Source: an uncultured Anaerolineae bacterium (GTDB lineage: Bacteria > Chloroflexota > Anaerolineae > Promineifilales > Promineifilaceae). Taken from it: a DNA stretch of 58,019 nt. Position numbers and translations under genes: made by a program. The notes under the pieces are model-generated. The model was not told the DNA's origin. It was given only the letters and a program-made list of their open reading frames with translations, and made no database searches. Shown in pieces: positions 1 to 10,347 of this stretch. How positions within the stretch are numbered: position 1 is the first letter of the stretch; the number at the start of each line of letters is the position of its first letter. The stretch lies in assembly GCA_937943625.1 (NCBI GenBank), contig CALEAD010000026.1, forward strand, positions 1 through 58,019, read 5' to 3'.

Positions 1-137
1 TCACTGAGCAGAGTTGTTACGCAGGCCGCTCCCTGCGTTTTGGCAATGGGGTGATTCAATTGCCCCTACCGTTTTTCAAAGGCATTTGTTTTTCGTATTT
101 TTGAGCCATTTCGGCTCTGATTGCACAATAGTTACGT
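1..137. mobile_element. Left copy of a dispersed repeat end, inverted copy at right end
   Basis: Positions 1-137 are the exact reverse complement of 57880-58016. Read inward-to-outward on the minus strand the copy begins CGTAACTATTGTGC. It contains three small stem-loops: GAGCC/GGCTC, GGCAAT/ATTGCC and GCAGG/CCTGC. It cuts a membrane-sensor gene after about residue 202, so it behaves like the end of an inserted element. No transposase is visible because the window stops here. The element family is not recognised; an IS, a MITE or another multicopy sequence are all possible. Confidence 0.6.
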
Positions 138-744
138 TAACGTGCGTGTCATTGCCATAAACAAAAACCAGGACGATGATCAGCACCTGTGGCAGGAGCA
201 AATACAACACCTGGCGACGAACCAGCGGAGAGCGCGTGCGCCAGAACGTCACACTCAACCCTGTCAGGCTTAGCGCAAACATGGCAGAGAAGTAGACCCA
301 ATACCAGGAAAACAGAGGCCCCTGCCCGATAGTAGCCAGTTGCGTAGGACGCACCTGCACACCCGCAATAAACTGATTACCGAGCAAAGCTAACAAAGCC
401 ATGGCCAGGGCGCCCAGATACCCAGGAAACAAGAGCAGTTCCCGCACTTTGCGCCAGGATGCGGAAAAATAAAATGCGCTTAGATGGAAATAGAGAACCG
501 GACCAATGGCGCTTATTACCCAACGCAAACGCAAGGCAAACTCCGCTTGCGGCAAGAACTCTGGGCTGGGCGTAAAGAGGAAAAAGTTGAGCAAATAAAT
601 GCCGCCCAGGCTAAAACAAATGACGGCAAATACCCTGGCTATCGGCTCGCGAAAACGAAGCGTCAGCACATAAGCTCCCAGGCTCAGGTAGCCAACGACG
701 ATGAAAAACGCCAGAATCAACAGGATTTCGGTACGGGATACCAA
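76..744 (-). pseudogene. Membrane sensor N-terminal domain, truncated by the terminal repeat
   Basis: The first ~202 residues are native and the last ~20 come from the terminal repeat, so the 3' part of the gene is missing. Start is a TTG at 744 preceded by TAAGGAG at good spacing. The protein is a chain of about six hydrophobic segments (around residues 5-28, 38-58, 70-94, 102-122, 145-167, 178-198) with few polar loops. This resembles the multi-helix sensory module at the N terminus of many Chloroflexota histidine kinases, but no kinase domain is present to prove it. It follows the Gfo/Idh/MocA gene on the same strand after 99 bp. The break may be real in the genome or reflect where the contig ended inside a repeat. 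Confidence 0.5.
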
Positions 745-843
745 AGTACTCCTTACAGCAATTTTCCTAGTCGCTCGCGAAACGGGTTGTTAACAGTTTG
801 TTTACCTGGGTCGGCCCTTTCACGTGCGTTGCGGCTACGGCCG

Positions 844-1830
844 TTACAAGGACACCACCTGCCCCATGCGCGCCGATTCATACAATGCCAGCACTGTGCG
901 CACGTGATTGCGCGTTTCCACCAGGGTGAGGAAGGTGGGCGCACCGTGCAAAATGGCGTTATGCATATCCTCTACCTCGCCCAGGTAAAGCTCCATGGGT
1001 GGCACAGGGATTTCTTCTGGCTCTCCCTCGGCGGGGTAAAAGCGCAAATAGCGCTGGCGGTCCTCCAACCCCACAAACGGCCGATTCCAGCGCAGTCGTC
1101 CTGCCGTTCCGAGCACTTCTGCCATCGTGTAAAAGGGGGTGCGGAAGGAGGCGGAAATTTGCGCCACGCGCCCACCGCTGTACCCCATTTGTCCGGCAAA
1201 AAATTCATCCACGCCCGTATCACCCAACCATTGGCTGCCCTGCACCCATTGGGGCGTTTCGCCCATCAGGTACTGCGCCAGAGTAAGCGGATAGACGCCC
1301 ACGTCCCACAGGCAGCCGCCGCCCCATTCCGGCACCAGGCGCACATTGTCGCGGCTGCGAAAGGCAAAGTTGAAGGTGCCACGCACCATGGTGATCTCTC
1401 CCAAACGGCCGTTTTCCACCCATTCTTTGACAATTTTGGTCTGTGGATGATGGCGGTACATGAATGCCTCGGCCAGCACATTACCTGTTTCCTGCGCCGC
1501 AGCAATCATGGCGTCTACGTCATCCAGGGTAAGGGCAAAGGGCTTTTCGCACAGCACGTGCTTGCCGTGCCGCAGGGCGTAGATGCTCCATTCGGCGTGC
1601 AGGTGATTAGGCAGGCTGACGTACACGGCGTCAATGGCGTCCGATTGCAGCATTGCTTCGTAACTGCCAAAGGCGAGGGAAATTTCCCATTTGGCGGCGT
1701 AGGCATCGGCACTGGATTGGGTGCGGCTGGCAACGGCCGTTAGCTCACCCCACTGCGACATGCGAATGGCGGGAATCAGCCGCCGGTTGATATTAGCTGT
1801 GGATAGCAAGCCCCAACGCACTTTTTTCAT
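844..1830 (-). CDS. Gfo/Idh/MocA family NAD(P)-dependent oxidoreductase
   Basis: A 328-residue sugar/inositol-type dehydrogenase. The N terminus (VRWGLLSTANINRRLIPAI) is the beta-strand and turn of a Rossmann fold; the family motif around CEKPFALTLDD (residues ~90-100) carries the conserved Lys of the EKP signature, and the C-terminal half is the alpha/beta substrate domain with GGGCLWDVGVYPL. The substrate cannot be told from sequence. The ATG at 1830 is chosen over an in-frame TTG at 1848 because AAAGGAAC lies at proper spacing before it. It lies 84 bp downstream of the candidate selenoprotein on the same strand and may be co-transcribed with it. Confidence 0.85.
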   Translation of the reverse strand: MKKVRWGLLSTANINRRLIPAIRMSQWGELTAVASRTQSSADAYAAKWEISLAFGSYEAMLQSDAIDAVYVSLPNHLHAEWSIYALRHGKHVLCEKPFALTLDDVDAMIAAAQETGNVLAEAFMYRHHPQTKIVKEWVENGRLGEITMVRGTFNFAFRSRDNVRLVPEWGGGCLWDVGVYPLTLAQYLMGETPQWVQGSQWLGDTGVDEFFAGQMGYSGGRVAQISASFRTPFYTMAEVLGTAGRLRWNRPFVGLEDRQRYLRFYPAEGEPEEIPVPPMELYLGEVEDMHNAILHGAPTFLTLVETRNHVRTVLALYESARMGQVVSL

Positions 1831-1914
1831 GTCTGAGTTCCTTTTCAAGTGTCAGGCACGGGGCAAAACTACAGTGAATAAGCCTGGGGCATTCGCCCCG
1901 CGCCTGGCACTGCC

Positions 1915-2385
1915 TTATGCTTCATTCAACTGCGCCAATATCGCCAACACCTCGGCATTCGACGGAATATCTTGCATAGAGCTACCATAGTGCACATAGC
2001 GCACAAAGCCATCTTTGTCTACCACCATCAGCGCCGGCAAACGGCCGAACTTCAGCAATTTTACCTCTTGTCCATAGCGATTGGCGACCTGGTGCGTCGG
2101 GTCTGGCAGCCCTACAAATGGAAACTGTTGCTGCTGCCACTGGCGGGCGTAGGCGTTGGCATCATCCGGGCCAATGACGAGAATGACCGCGTCTTGCGCG
2201 GCGAACAGATCATACTCCTGGCGCAACTGCGCCAGATGCCGGCGGCAGTACGGTCAGAAAAAGCCGCGGTTGAACACAAGCACCACGTGCTTTTGCCCCC
2301 GGTAGTGCGAAAGGGTAACGGGATTACCCTGAAAATCTGCCAGGGTAAAATCTGGCGCGGGGATATTTTCGACGATTTTGGACAC
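1915..2385 (-). CDS. Peroxiredoxin-like (AhpC/TSA) protein, candidate selenoprotein with UxxC
   Basis: Reading the minus strand from a GTG at 2385 (preceded by AGGAGGAG) gives a 156-codon thioredoxin-fold protein: residues 1-43 are IPAPDFTLADFQG...VLVFNRGFF, then an in-frame TGA at 2254-2256 (codon 44), then PYCRRHLAQLRQEYDLF and a complete C-terminal half ending ILAQLNEA. In the family the stop position is occupied by the redox Cys of a CPYC-type motif, so UGA read as selenocysteine would give U-P-Y-C. A 7-bp hairpin with an AGUU loop starts 19 nt after the UGA, as bacterial SECIS elements do. The reading frame on both sides is intact and well conserved in character, which argues against simple decay. 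Alternative: a nonsense mutation at the catalytic codon. Sec genes (selA/B/C/D) are not in this window. Confidence 0.75.
2218..2235 (-). promoter_or_regulatory. SECIS-like hairpin downstream of in-frame UGA
   Basis: On the mRNA strand, CTGGCGC-AGTT-GCGCCAG forms a perfect 7-bp stem with a four-base loop. It occupies nt 19-36 after the UGA at 2254-2256, with the loop starting 26 nt after it. This agrees with the usual bacterial SECIS rules (short apical loop, G in its first two bases, loop roughly 16-37 nt after UGA). The function is inferred. Confidence 0.65.
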
Positions 2386-2451
2386 AACTCCTCCTACATG
2401 TAAGTTTTCCGCCCGTCAGTTTTCCCACTGACCGGCTAATCTACTATTATT

Positions 2452-2479
2452 TTGACAGACGTTGAGTAACAGCGATAAT
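2452..2479 (+). promoter_or_regulatory. Sigma-70 type promoter for the S9 peptidase
   Basis: TTGACA at 2452-2457 and GATAAT at 2474-2479 are separated by 16 bp. This would place the transcript start near 2486, about 80 nt before the ATG at 2567. Confidence 0.5.
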
Positions 2480-2566
2480 AAGCGATGCGGTGGTTTGAAC
2501 CGCTTTCTTTCGTAAAATTCTAATGTGACTGTACCCTTTCTCCTTTACCCTTCCCCAGGAGCCTCT

Positions 2567-4741
<2,175 letters not shown>

Positions 4742-4902
4742 CCGCTGACCGCCGACTGCCGACCGCCGACCGCGATTTTGCCAGTGATGGGCGGTCTGCC
4801 GTCGGCCGTCGGCCGTCGTGTTCACAGGAGCAGGTACCAGGTTTGGCAACCTGGGCTACACTTACAGACGGCCGTCGGCGGTCATTCTCAAAGGAGAACA
4901 TT
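4742..4902 (+). repeat. GTCGGC-type intergenic repeat with AGGTT hairpin, ending at a ribosome site
   Basis: Made of GACCGCCGAC-type units, the conserved core GATTTTGCCAGTGATGGGCG, then GTCGGC units, the 18-bp hairpin CCAGGTTTGGCAACCTGG (4837-4854), GGGCTACACTTACAG and GGCGGTCATTCTCAAAGGAG just before the ATG at 4903. The same module recurs at other leaders in this window. Confidence 0.8.
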
Positions 4903-5811
4903 ATGACTGAAAAAATTGGCTTTATCGGCCTCGGCATCATGGGGCGTGGCATGGCTGCCAATTTGCTGCGCGCGGGCTATGCCGTACGCGTGTGGAACCG
5001 CACCGTCAGCCGCATGACCCCGCTGCTGGAACTGGGGGGCACTGCCGGCAGCAGCCCCGCCGACGTGGCCGCGCACAGCGACGTCATCTTCATCTGCGTC
5101 AGCGACACGCCAGACGTGCAGGCGGTGGTGCTGGGCGAGCAGGGGATTGTGCACGGCGCGCAGCCTGGCGCCCTGGTGGTTGACCACAGCACCATCAGCC
5201 CCGCCGCCACGCAGGAGATGGCCGCAGCCCTGGCAGAAAAGGGCATCCACATGCTGGACGCGCCCGTTAGCGGCGGCAGTGAAGGGGCGGCCAAAGGCAC
5301 GCTAAGCATCATGGTGGGCGGCGAGGCGGCGCAGTTCGCGCGTGCCATGCCCATGATGCAGGCGATGGGCAAAACAATCACGCACGTGGGGGGACACGGG
5401 GCAGGGCAAATGGCCAAGCTGGTGAACCAGATTTTGGTGGTGGTGACGATGCAGGCGGTGGGCGAGGCGCTGCTCTTTGCCCAGGCAGGGGGGCTGGCGC
5501 TGGAAAAGACACTTACGGCCGTTGCCGGGGGCGCGGCAGGTAGCTGGATGCTGAGCAATCGCGGCCCGCAGGTCATTGCTCGCGACTGGCGGCCTGGCTT
5601 CACCATTGACTTGCAGCAGAAAGATTTGCGCCTGGTGCTGGAAGCGGCCGATCAGCTTGGCGTGCCCCTGCCTGCTACGGCGCTGGTTTTTCAGTTTTAT
5701 CGCACCCTGCAGCAGCAAGGGCTGGGCGGCGAAGGCAATCACGCCCTGGTGAAGGCGCTGGAGAACCTGGCAGGCTTTACCATTGGTGGCGAACGGCCGT
5801 TGCCTGCCTGA
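4903..5811 (+). CDS. NAD(P)-dependent beta-hydroxyacid dehydrogenase (3-hydroxyisobutyrate dehydrogenase family)
   Basis: A 302-residue enzyme of the HIBADH/tartronate semialdehyde reductase family. The N terminus IGFIGLGIMGRGMAANLL is the NAD(P)-binding GxGxxG loop; DAPVSGGSEGAAKGTLSIMVGG matches the substrate-binding signature and the catalytic Lys is Lys172 in GQMAKLVNQ. It would oxidise a short beta-hydroxyacid to its semialdehyde or run in reverse; the exact substrate is not deducible. The ATG at 4903 has AAAGGAG upstream. The 5' leader is entirely made of the intergenic repeat, which suggests that the repeat is transcribed as part of its mRNA. Confidence 0.9.
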   Translation: MTEKIGFIGLGIMGRGMAANLLRAGYAVRVWNRTVSRMTPLLELGGTAGSSPADVAAHSDVIFICVSDTPDVQAVVLGEQGIVHGAQPGALVVDHSTISPAATQEMAAALAEKGIHMLDAPVSGGSEGAAKGTLSIMVGGEAAQFARAMPMMQAMGKTITHVGGHGAGQMAKLVNQILVVVTMQAVGEALLFAQAGGLALEKTLTAVAGGAAGSWMLSNRGPQVIARDWRPGFTIDLQQKDLRLVLEAADQLGVPLPATALVFQFYRTLQQQGLGGEGNHALVKALENLAGFTIGGERPLPA

Positions 5812-5865
5812 ATAATCGCTGAGACCTGACTGCTTTTTCCCGCGTGTGTCGCTATCTTCTACCAC

Positions 5866-6030
5866 ATGCGCAGCAAACAACAACTTCCCACCAAGGTGTG
5901 TCCCGTGTGCGCACGGCCGTTTACCTGGCGCAAAAAGTGGGCGCGGGAGTGGGAGCGCGTCATCTATTGCAGCGAGCGGTGTCGCCGCCGCCGCAGTGGA
6001 AACTGTGAGCCAGCCCACACAGCCCACTGA
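5866..6030 (+). CDS. DUF2256 small zinc-ribbon-like protein
   Basis: A 54-residue protein starting [19 protein letters not shown] and containing [19 protein letters not shown], then an Arg-rich tail. The CxxC at residues 12-15 and the CSERC motif at 35-39 are the hallmark of DUF2256, thought to bind one zinc. Such genes are often near photolyase/cryptochrome genes; none is seen here. No strong ribosome site precedes the ATG at 5866. It lies between the dehydrogenase and the convergent ABC operon. Confidence 0.8.
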   Translation: MRSKQQLPTKVCPVCARPFTWRKKWAREWERVIYCSERCRRRRSGNCEPAHTAH

Positions 6031-6094
6031 CGATATACGGCGCAAAGATATGCGGCGCCCTTTTGCCAGCCGTGCAGAGAAGGGGTTTATTGGG

Positions 6095-7063
6095 CTAAGG
6101 CAAAAACTGCGTGGTAAAAGCGGCCGTCACGTCAATATTTGCAGGCAGCGCCCCATAGCTTTGCAACATATCAGCCAATGCTCGCCACTGCGCCTCACTT
6201 TGCCAACCAAAGCCATTGGGTGAGACAGCATCTGCCAGTTCGGTATCTAGCATAAAGCGCATATGTGCGGCATCAGCGCCTGTGCCAGTGTATTGCAGCA
6301 CAATCTGCACCGCCTCCTCTGGGTTCTCTTGGGCATAGGCAATGCCGCGCAAAGCTGCCCTCATGAAACGCTGTAACAGGTCTGGATCAGTTTGTATCAG
6401 CTCTTCAGTAGTGACATATGCCAACCCCAATGTTGGCACTCCATAGTCGGCTGCCTCCCATTGGGTCACCTCAAAGCCCAAACTGCGTATCAGGTATGGC
6501 TCGTTGGATTTAAAAACCGGGTAGACATCTACCAATCCTTCTGTCAACGTGCGCGGATCGAAGCCAACGTTAACCAGTTTAACGTCTTTTTCGGTCAGCC
6601 CATTGGCGGCCAGGATAGCAAACAGGTCAGGTGGGGGTGTCCCCTTAAACCCCACCACGTGCCCGGCCCAATCTGCGGGCGTTTGAAAACCACTCTCTGC
6701 CAGTGCGACAAATGCTTGTTGCCCACGCTGACCAATCAACCCAATAGAGACGAGTGGTAATCCCGGATCGGCGCGACGCTGCAACAAAACTGCGGCATCC
6801 TGGGTGGTTACCTGCACCTGGCCGGCGGCCAATAGTTGCAGATGCTCGCCGCCTCCTGCGGAGTGCTGAATTTGCACAGCCACTCCTTCGGCAGCAAAAT
6901 ACCCCTTTTCTTGGGCCACATATACGCCAACAAAGGGTAAATTAGCCTGGGGACGGAACCCGGCCATAAATGTCATGGTGCGCAGAGTCTGTGGTTGTGT
7001 CGCCTGGCAAGCAGCAGTTAGAAGAAGAATCAACAACAAGCCAATAGTTTTTCGGTATAACAT
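6095..7063 (-). CDS. ABC transporter substrate-binding lipoprotein, NMT1/THI5-like
   Basis: A 322-residue secreted binding protein. The start at 7063 gives a lipoprotein signal, MLYRKTIGLLLILLLTAACQ, with lipobox Cys at residue 19. The mature part follows the NMT1 (thiamine precursor/sulfonate/nitrate) plan: FMAGFRPQANLPFVGVYVAQEKGYFAAEGV near the N terminus, then a hinge and DLLQRFMRAALRGIAYAQENPEEAV. The family feeds SsuBC/TauBC/ThiXYZ-type transporters; a pyrimidine or sulfonate ligand is possible, not shown. It is the last gene of a four-gene minus-strand operon and is separated from the permease gene by a ~210-nt structured leader with its own ribosome site AAAGGAG. Confidence 0.88.
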   Translation of the reverse strand: MLYRKTIGLLLILLLTAACQATQPQTLRTMTFMAGFRPQANLPFVGVYVAQEKGYFAAEGVAVQIQHSAGGGEHLQLLAAGQVQVTTQDAAVLLQRRADPGLPLVSIGLIGQRGQQAFVALAESGFQTPADWAGHVVGFKGTPPPDLFAILAANGLTEKDVKLVNVGFDPRTLTEGLVDVYPVFKSNEPYLIRSLGFEVTQWEAADYGVPTLGLAYVTTEELIQTDPDLLQRFMRAALRGIAYAQENPEEAVQIVLQYTGTGADAAHMRFMLDTELADAVSPNGFGWQSEAQWRALADMLQSYGALPANIDVTAAFTTQFLP

Positions 7064-7265
7064 ATTTTCTCCTTTGAAAATGATCGCCGAGCGCAGACGG
7101 CCGCCTGTAAGTGTAGCCCAGGTTGCCAAACCTGGTTGGCAGGCGCAGGTTTGATAACCTGCATACATTTTCATTCGTGGTGGTGTGCTCCACTCATGAA
7201 GTCCCCTTGTAAATGATCACCGATGGCTGACCGCCAACCGCAGACGGTTGTAAATGTAACCCTGG
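7064..7265 (-). repeat. Structured leader repeat upstream of the ABC binding protein
   Basis: Reading on the minus strand: a GGTCAGCC...GTGATCATTTACAAGGGG segment, the mini-ORF at 7171-7197, hairpin GCAGGTTATCAAACCTGC (7145-7162), hairpin CCAGGTTTGGCAACCTGG (7118-7135), CTACACTTACAGGCGGCCGTC and GATCATTTTCAAAGGAG before the ATG at 7063. It is clearly homologous to 51209-51352 and partly to 19590-19715. Confidence 0.85.
7171..7197 (-). CDS. Upstream mini-ORF, peptide MSGAHHHE
   Basis: Eight codons (Met-Ser-Gly-Ala-His-His-His-Glu, TGA) preceded by AAGGGGACTTC at normal ribosome-site spacing. It belongs to the leader of the binding-protein gene. The same peptide start, with its own ribosome site, appears at 51209 and 19595. 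Translation has not been shown; a role as leader peptide or coupling device is inferred. Confidence 0.5.
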   Translation of the reverse strand: MSGAHHHE

Positions 7266-7274
7266 TCCCCTCAT

Positions 7275-8081
7275 TTAATTTGAAGGATACACCCAAAACA
7301 GAGCCCGTTTTTCTAGCCAGACAATAGTTTGGTAAACGGCCGTACTCAATGCCGTCAAAATAAACACTGCCGCAAACAGGGCAGGCATGTTCAGGCTAGT
7401 GTAAGCCAGCCACATAACACGCCCCAACCCGCTGGACGCGCCCATCCACTCTGCGACCACTGCACCAATCAGCGCTAATGGCCCCACAGTTCGCAGCGCA
7501 GCGAAGAGAAACGGCCGTGCGCCCGGCCAGCGTGCATGCAAAAAAATCTCGCGCGGCGTAGCATTAAGCGAACGCAGCCAATCCAACAGCGCATCTTCCA
7601 CCGTGCGAAAGCCGGTGAGCGCGTTAATCAGCACGGGAAAAAAGGTGAGCAGCGCCGTGACAATGACCTTGGGGCCAGGCCCAAAGCCCAGCCAGATGGT
7701 CAGGATAGGCGCAATAGCGATAACAGGGGTAGACTTAATCAGAATCGCCAGAGACATGACCCCCTGCTCCGCTTGTTGCCAAAAGAGGATGAGAATAGCT
7801 AATGTCACGCCCGCAGCCGTACCCAGCAGTAGTCCTGCAACCGCTTCGAGCAACGTTACCCCGCCTGCCAGCAGCAAATCACCCAGATGGGCAAAGAGGT
7901 AGCGAAAAACGACCATTGGGGTGGGAAAGAGATAGGAAGGGATGTCAGCAAGACGCGCAGCTATCTCCCAGAGTGCCAAAACAGCGGCCACCAGCCCTGC
8001 CCCAGACCAATTTTGTGCGGGGCGGCAAATGGTGCACAATTGCGCCCAAATGCGCATGGGCGCTATTTTTTCACGCACCAT
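7275..8081 (-). CDS. ABC transporter permease (SsuC/TauC/ThiX type)
   Basis: A 268-residue inner-membrane protein with about six hydrophobic helices (for example LVAAVLALWEIAARLADI near the N terminus). The EAA-type cytoplasmic loop lies around residues 160-190 (SLNATPREIFLHARWPGARPF is close to the family loop). It forms the transmembrane channel with the ATPase encoded immediately upstream; the two genes overlap by 11 bp (8071-8081), implying translational coupling. The substrate is shared with the NMT1-like binding protein downstream. The start codon is the ATG at 8081. Confidence 0.9.
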   Translation of the reverse strand: MVREKIAPMRIWAQLCTICRPAQNWSGAGLVAAVLALWEIAARLADIPSYLFPTPMVVFRYLFAHLGDLLLAGGVTLLEAVAGLLLGTAAGVTLAILILFWQQAEQGVMSLAILIKSTPVIAIAPILTIWLGFGPGPKVIVTALLTFFPVLINALTGFRTVEDALLDWLRSLNATPREIFLHARWPGARPFLFAALRTVGPLALIGAVVAEWMGASSGLGRVMWLAYTSLNMPALFAAVFILTALSTAVYQTIVWLEKRALFWVYPSN

Positions 8082-8832
8082 CGTTCTTCTCCCAGCGCAG
8101 CAAGGCGCGCACCTGCCGTAGAATTACCTGGAACTCACCGCTGGTGTCATCGCGCGGGTGGGACAAAGGCACGCCAACTTCCCCAGCAACGGTGCCTGGG
8201 CGTGGCGTCAGCACGATAACGCGATCAGACAGGCGAATTGCTTCGTGCAAATTATGGGTAATCCATAGCACCGTAGGCTGAAATTGCTGCCACAATTGCA
8301 GCACCTCCGCCGCCAATGCCTCGCGTGTCAGCTCATCCAAAGCGGCAAACGGCTCATCCATTAACCAGACGGCCGCGCCGATGGCCAATGTGCGCGCCAG
8401 GGCCACTCGCTGCTGCATACCACCAGAAAGGGTCAGCGGATAGGCCTGGGCAAAGTCGTTGAGACCAACTATTTTGAGTAAATCTTGTGGGTGGGCAACG
8501 GCCGTGCTGTTATTCTGCGGATTGATTTTTTGGGCCAACTGCACCTGTTCCAACACGGTGCGCCAGGGCAACAGGGCGGCCTGCTGCGCCATCCAACCAA
8601 TCTGCTTGGCGGCACGTGCAACGGCTGGCGGCTGCCCGTTAAGCCAGATGCTGCCTTGCGTGGGCGGTTGTAGCCCAACAATCAGCCGCATCAGTGTTGA
8701 TTTACCACAGCCACTAACCCCCACCAAACTGACAAACTCGCCACAGTTGATGTGAAGATGGACGTTCTGCAAGGCAGGAAAACGGCCGTAAAAATGGCTA
8801 AGCGCATCTACGCGAATGTCGAGTGCTTTCAA
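8071..8832 (-). CDS. ABC transporter ATP-binding protein
   Basis: A 253-residue ATPase with Walker A GVSGCGKST (residues ~38-46), Q-loop region, signature LSGGMQQR, Walker B VWLMDEPFAALD and the switch His in VLWITHNLHEA. These place it in the nitrate/sulfonate/taurine subfamily. The start is TTG at 8832, overlapping the TGA of the IclR-PPOX gene in the arrangement TTGA, a classic coupling junction. It powers the permease encoded next. Confidence 0.92.
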   Translation of the reverse strand: MKALDIRVDALSHFYGRFPALQNVHLHINCGEFVSLVGVSGCGKSTLMRLIVGLQPPTQGSIWLNGQPPAVARAAKQIGWMAQQAALLPWRTVLEQVQLAQKINPQNNSTAVAHPQDLLKIVGLNDFAQAYPLTLSGGMQQRVALARTLAIGAAVWLMDEPFAALDELTREALAAEVLQLWQQFQPTVLWITHNLHEAIRLSDRVIVLTPRPGTVAGEVGVPLSHPRDDTSGEFQVILRQVRALLRWEKNDGA

Positions 8833-9995
8833 GAAGGGCCCAATCCTTGCTGCCCGCTAATTCGTTGCGGGGTAATTTGTATCGCCGTCCAACCGTCAAC
8901 TTCGCTCAGTTCCGGTTGTTGGTCAGCCCCTTGTCCTAAATAGCGCACGGCCAGGCGCTGACGCAGTCCTGTCAAGCCTCCAGGCAATTCTGGTTTAGGG
9001 CCAATCGTGGCGTGGCCAACGACAAAGACGCGACGCAGCGGCGGCCAGGGCTCGTCAATGGTGAGAGAAACCCGCCCCGTTTCTGCCACCACCTGCTTCC
9101 ACTGCGCTCCTGGTGAAGCGGCAACCCAAAAAGAACGGCCGTCCCACTCATACCACAACGGCACCACGTGTGGCGTACCGTCAGCGCGCACGCAGGCTAA
9201 CCGCGCGCTCCACGGCTCATACAAAAATTGCTCAATCGCAACCCGGCTCAGGGGGCGGCTAGGGCCAACGGGTTCGCCCCCAGCCCAGCCATACGGCTGG
9301 TAAACCACTGCCCCCAGGCGAAAAGAGATGCGTAAAGCAAGCTGTTGCACCTGCTTTTTCAGGTGGCGCACACTTTCCGACTGGCTGCGAAAACTCGGCA
9401 CACTCACCTGCAAGGCAGCTATTGGCTGCACGCCGTCAGCACAAATAGGGCAGGCAATGTCCAGAGTTTCCGCAGTTAACTGTGTGACTGCGCCTTCGCG
9501 GCGAAACTGGTGGAACGCGGTCGTTTGCTGCACGACTGTGTAGGGCAAGCCCGCCAACAACAGACGCCCACCGGCACTAGTTTCTGCGTTATCTCGTTGC
9601 CCCAGCCGATAAACGGCGCGCACGTGGTTACTGCCTTCCCGCTGCGCCAACAACACCGTCTCGTGACGATCCAGCCAGAGCAGCACGGCCGTTTCTGCCA
9701 GGCTCACATGCGCCATTTCCCTTTCAAAGGCAGACACAAGTGGCTCAAGCCCTGGCGATTGAGCCGGCAACAGCGCCCACAGCGCTGGGCCAAGCTGGTA
9801 TTTGCCCCGGCTGTCACTTTGCACAATGTAGCTACGCCCTTTAAGCGTGTTCAGCAGAGCAAATAATCCGCTGCGAGAGACATCTTGCAGCTGTTCTAGC
9901 AGCTCTGTGGCGCTGAGCCCACCCGGTGCGTTGCTCAGGGCTTCTAAAATGCTCAGGGTTCGTTCCGCTGCCGGCACTTGCTTTGCGTAGTCCAT
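8829..9995 (-). CDS. IclR-type regulator fused to a PPOX-class flavin-binding-like domain
   Basis: A 388-residue fusion. Residues ~5-65 are an IclR winged helix (AAERTLSILEALSNAPGGLSATELLEQL), ~70-225 an IclR effector domain, and ~245-385 a pyridoxamine 5'-phosphate oxidase-like split-barrel (ARLACVRADGTPHVVPLWYEWDGRSFWVAA, then VFVVGHATIGPKPE). PPOX barrels bind FMN, F420 or haem, so the regulator may sense a cofactor or redox state; this is inference. It is the first gene of the ABC operon. The start ATG at 9995 was preferred to an in-frame start at 10106, which would add 37 residues unlike the family and run across the operator at 10050-10065. Confidence 0.85.
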   Translation of the reverse strand: MDYAKQVPAAERTLSILEALSNAPGGLSATELLEQLQDVSRSGLFALLNTLKGRSYIVQSDSRGKYQLGPALWALLPAQSPGLEPLVSAFEREMAHVSLAETAVLLWLDRHETVLLAQREGSNHVRAVYRLGQRDNAETSAGGRLLLAGLPYTVVQQTTAFHQFRREGAVTQLTAETLDIACPICADGVQPIAALQVSVPSFRSQSESVRHLKKQVQQLALRISFRLGAVVYQPYGWAGGEPVGPSRPLSRVAIEQFLYEPWSARLACVRADGTPHVVPLWYEWDGRSFWVAASPGAQWKQVVAETGRVSLTIDEPWPPLRRVFVVGHATIGPKPELPGGLTGLRQRLAVRYLGQGADQQPELSEVDGWTAIQITPQRISGQQGLGPS

Positions 9996-10347
9996 AGCTA
10001 TTATGGCGTGGTGTTTGGGAAATGATGACGCTATCCAGTAGATAGTGTAGTCCACTATAGTGGACTTATATCCATTATAGCAAACTGTTTTTGTGAGTTC
10101 AAACAAGTGATGCCAGTATGGCAGTAGGTGGTGACGGCAGGCCGCTGGCGGCTGACCGCTGCCTCCTCACCCCCACCGTTGCCCTGCCGTACCCCAGGCA
10201 TTGCCCTTCCGTGCAGCAGTTGTCTCTTTGTGGCATTATACTGAGTATAGTTTGCCCTGCTGTGCGTTAACCACTGCCCATCACCCGTCGTCCCCAAAAC
10301 CAGGCTTCCGGTTAACGAGCGATGCTTCACAATTCGGAGGTGCTGCC
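9996..10347. other. Divergent intergenic region between IclR-PPOX and A2M genes
   Basis: About 350 bp without a gene. It holds the 16-bp palindrome at 10050-10065, GC-rich repeat-like sequence at 10120-10190, and an 8-bp inverted repeat CGTTAACC/GGTTAACG (10265-10272 and 10310-10317). CGGAGG lies just before the A2M start at 10348. Confidence 0.6.
10050..10065. promoter_or_regulatory. Perfect 16-bp palindromic operator, probably for the IclR-type regulator
   Basis: GTCCACTATAGTGGAC is a perfect palindrome 55 bp upstream of the IclR-PPOX start. IclR proteins bind dyads of about this size near their own promoters, so autoregulation is the simplest reading. Confidence 0.55.

Noticed and set aside
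484..1743. Long plus-strand open frame opposite the Gfo/Idh/MocA gene
   Set aside because: It has no family resemblance, is rich in His/Gln/Arg from antisense codons, and lies over a clear minus-strand gene.
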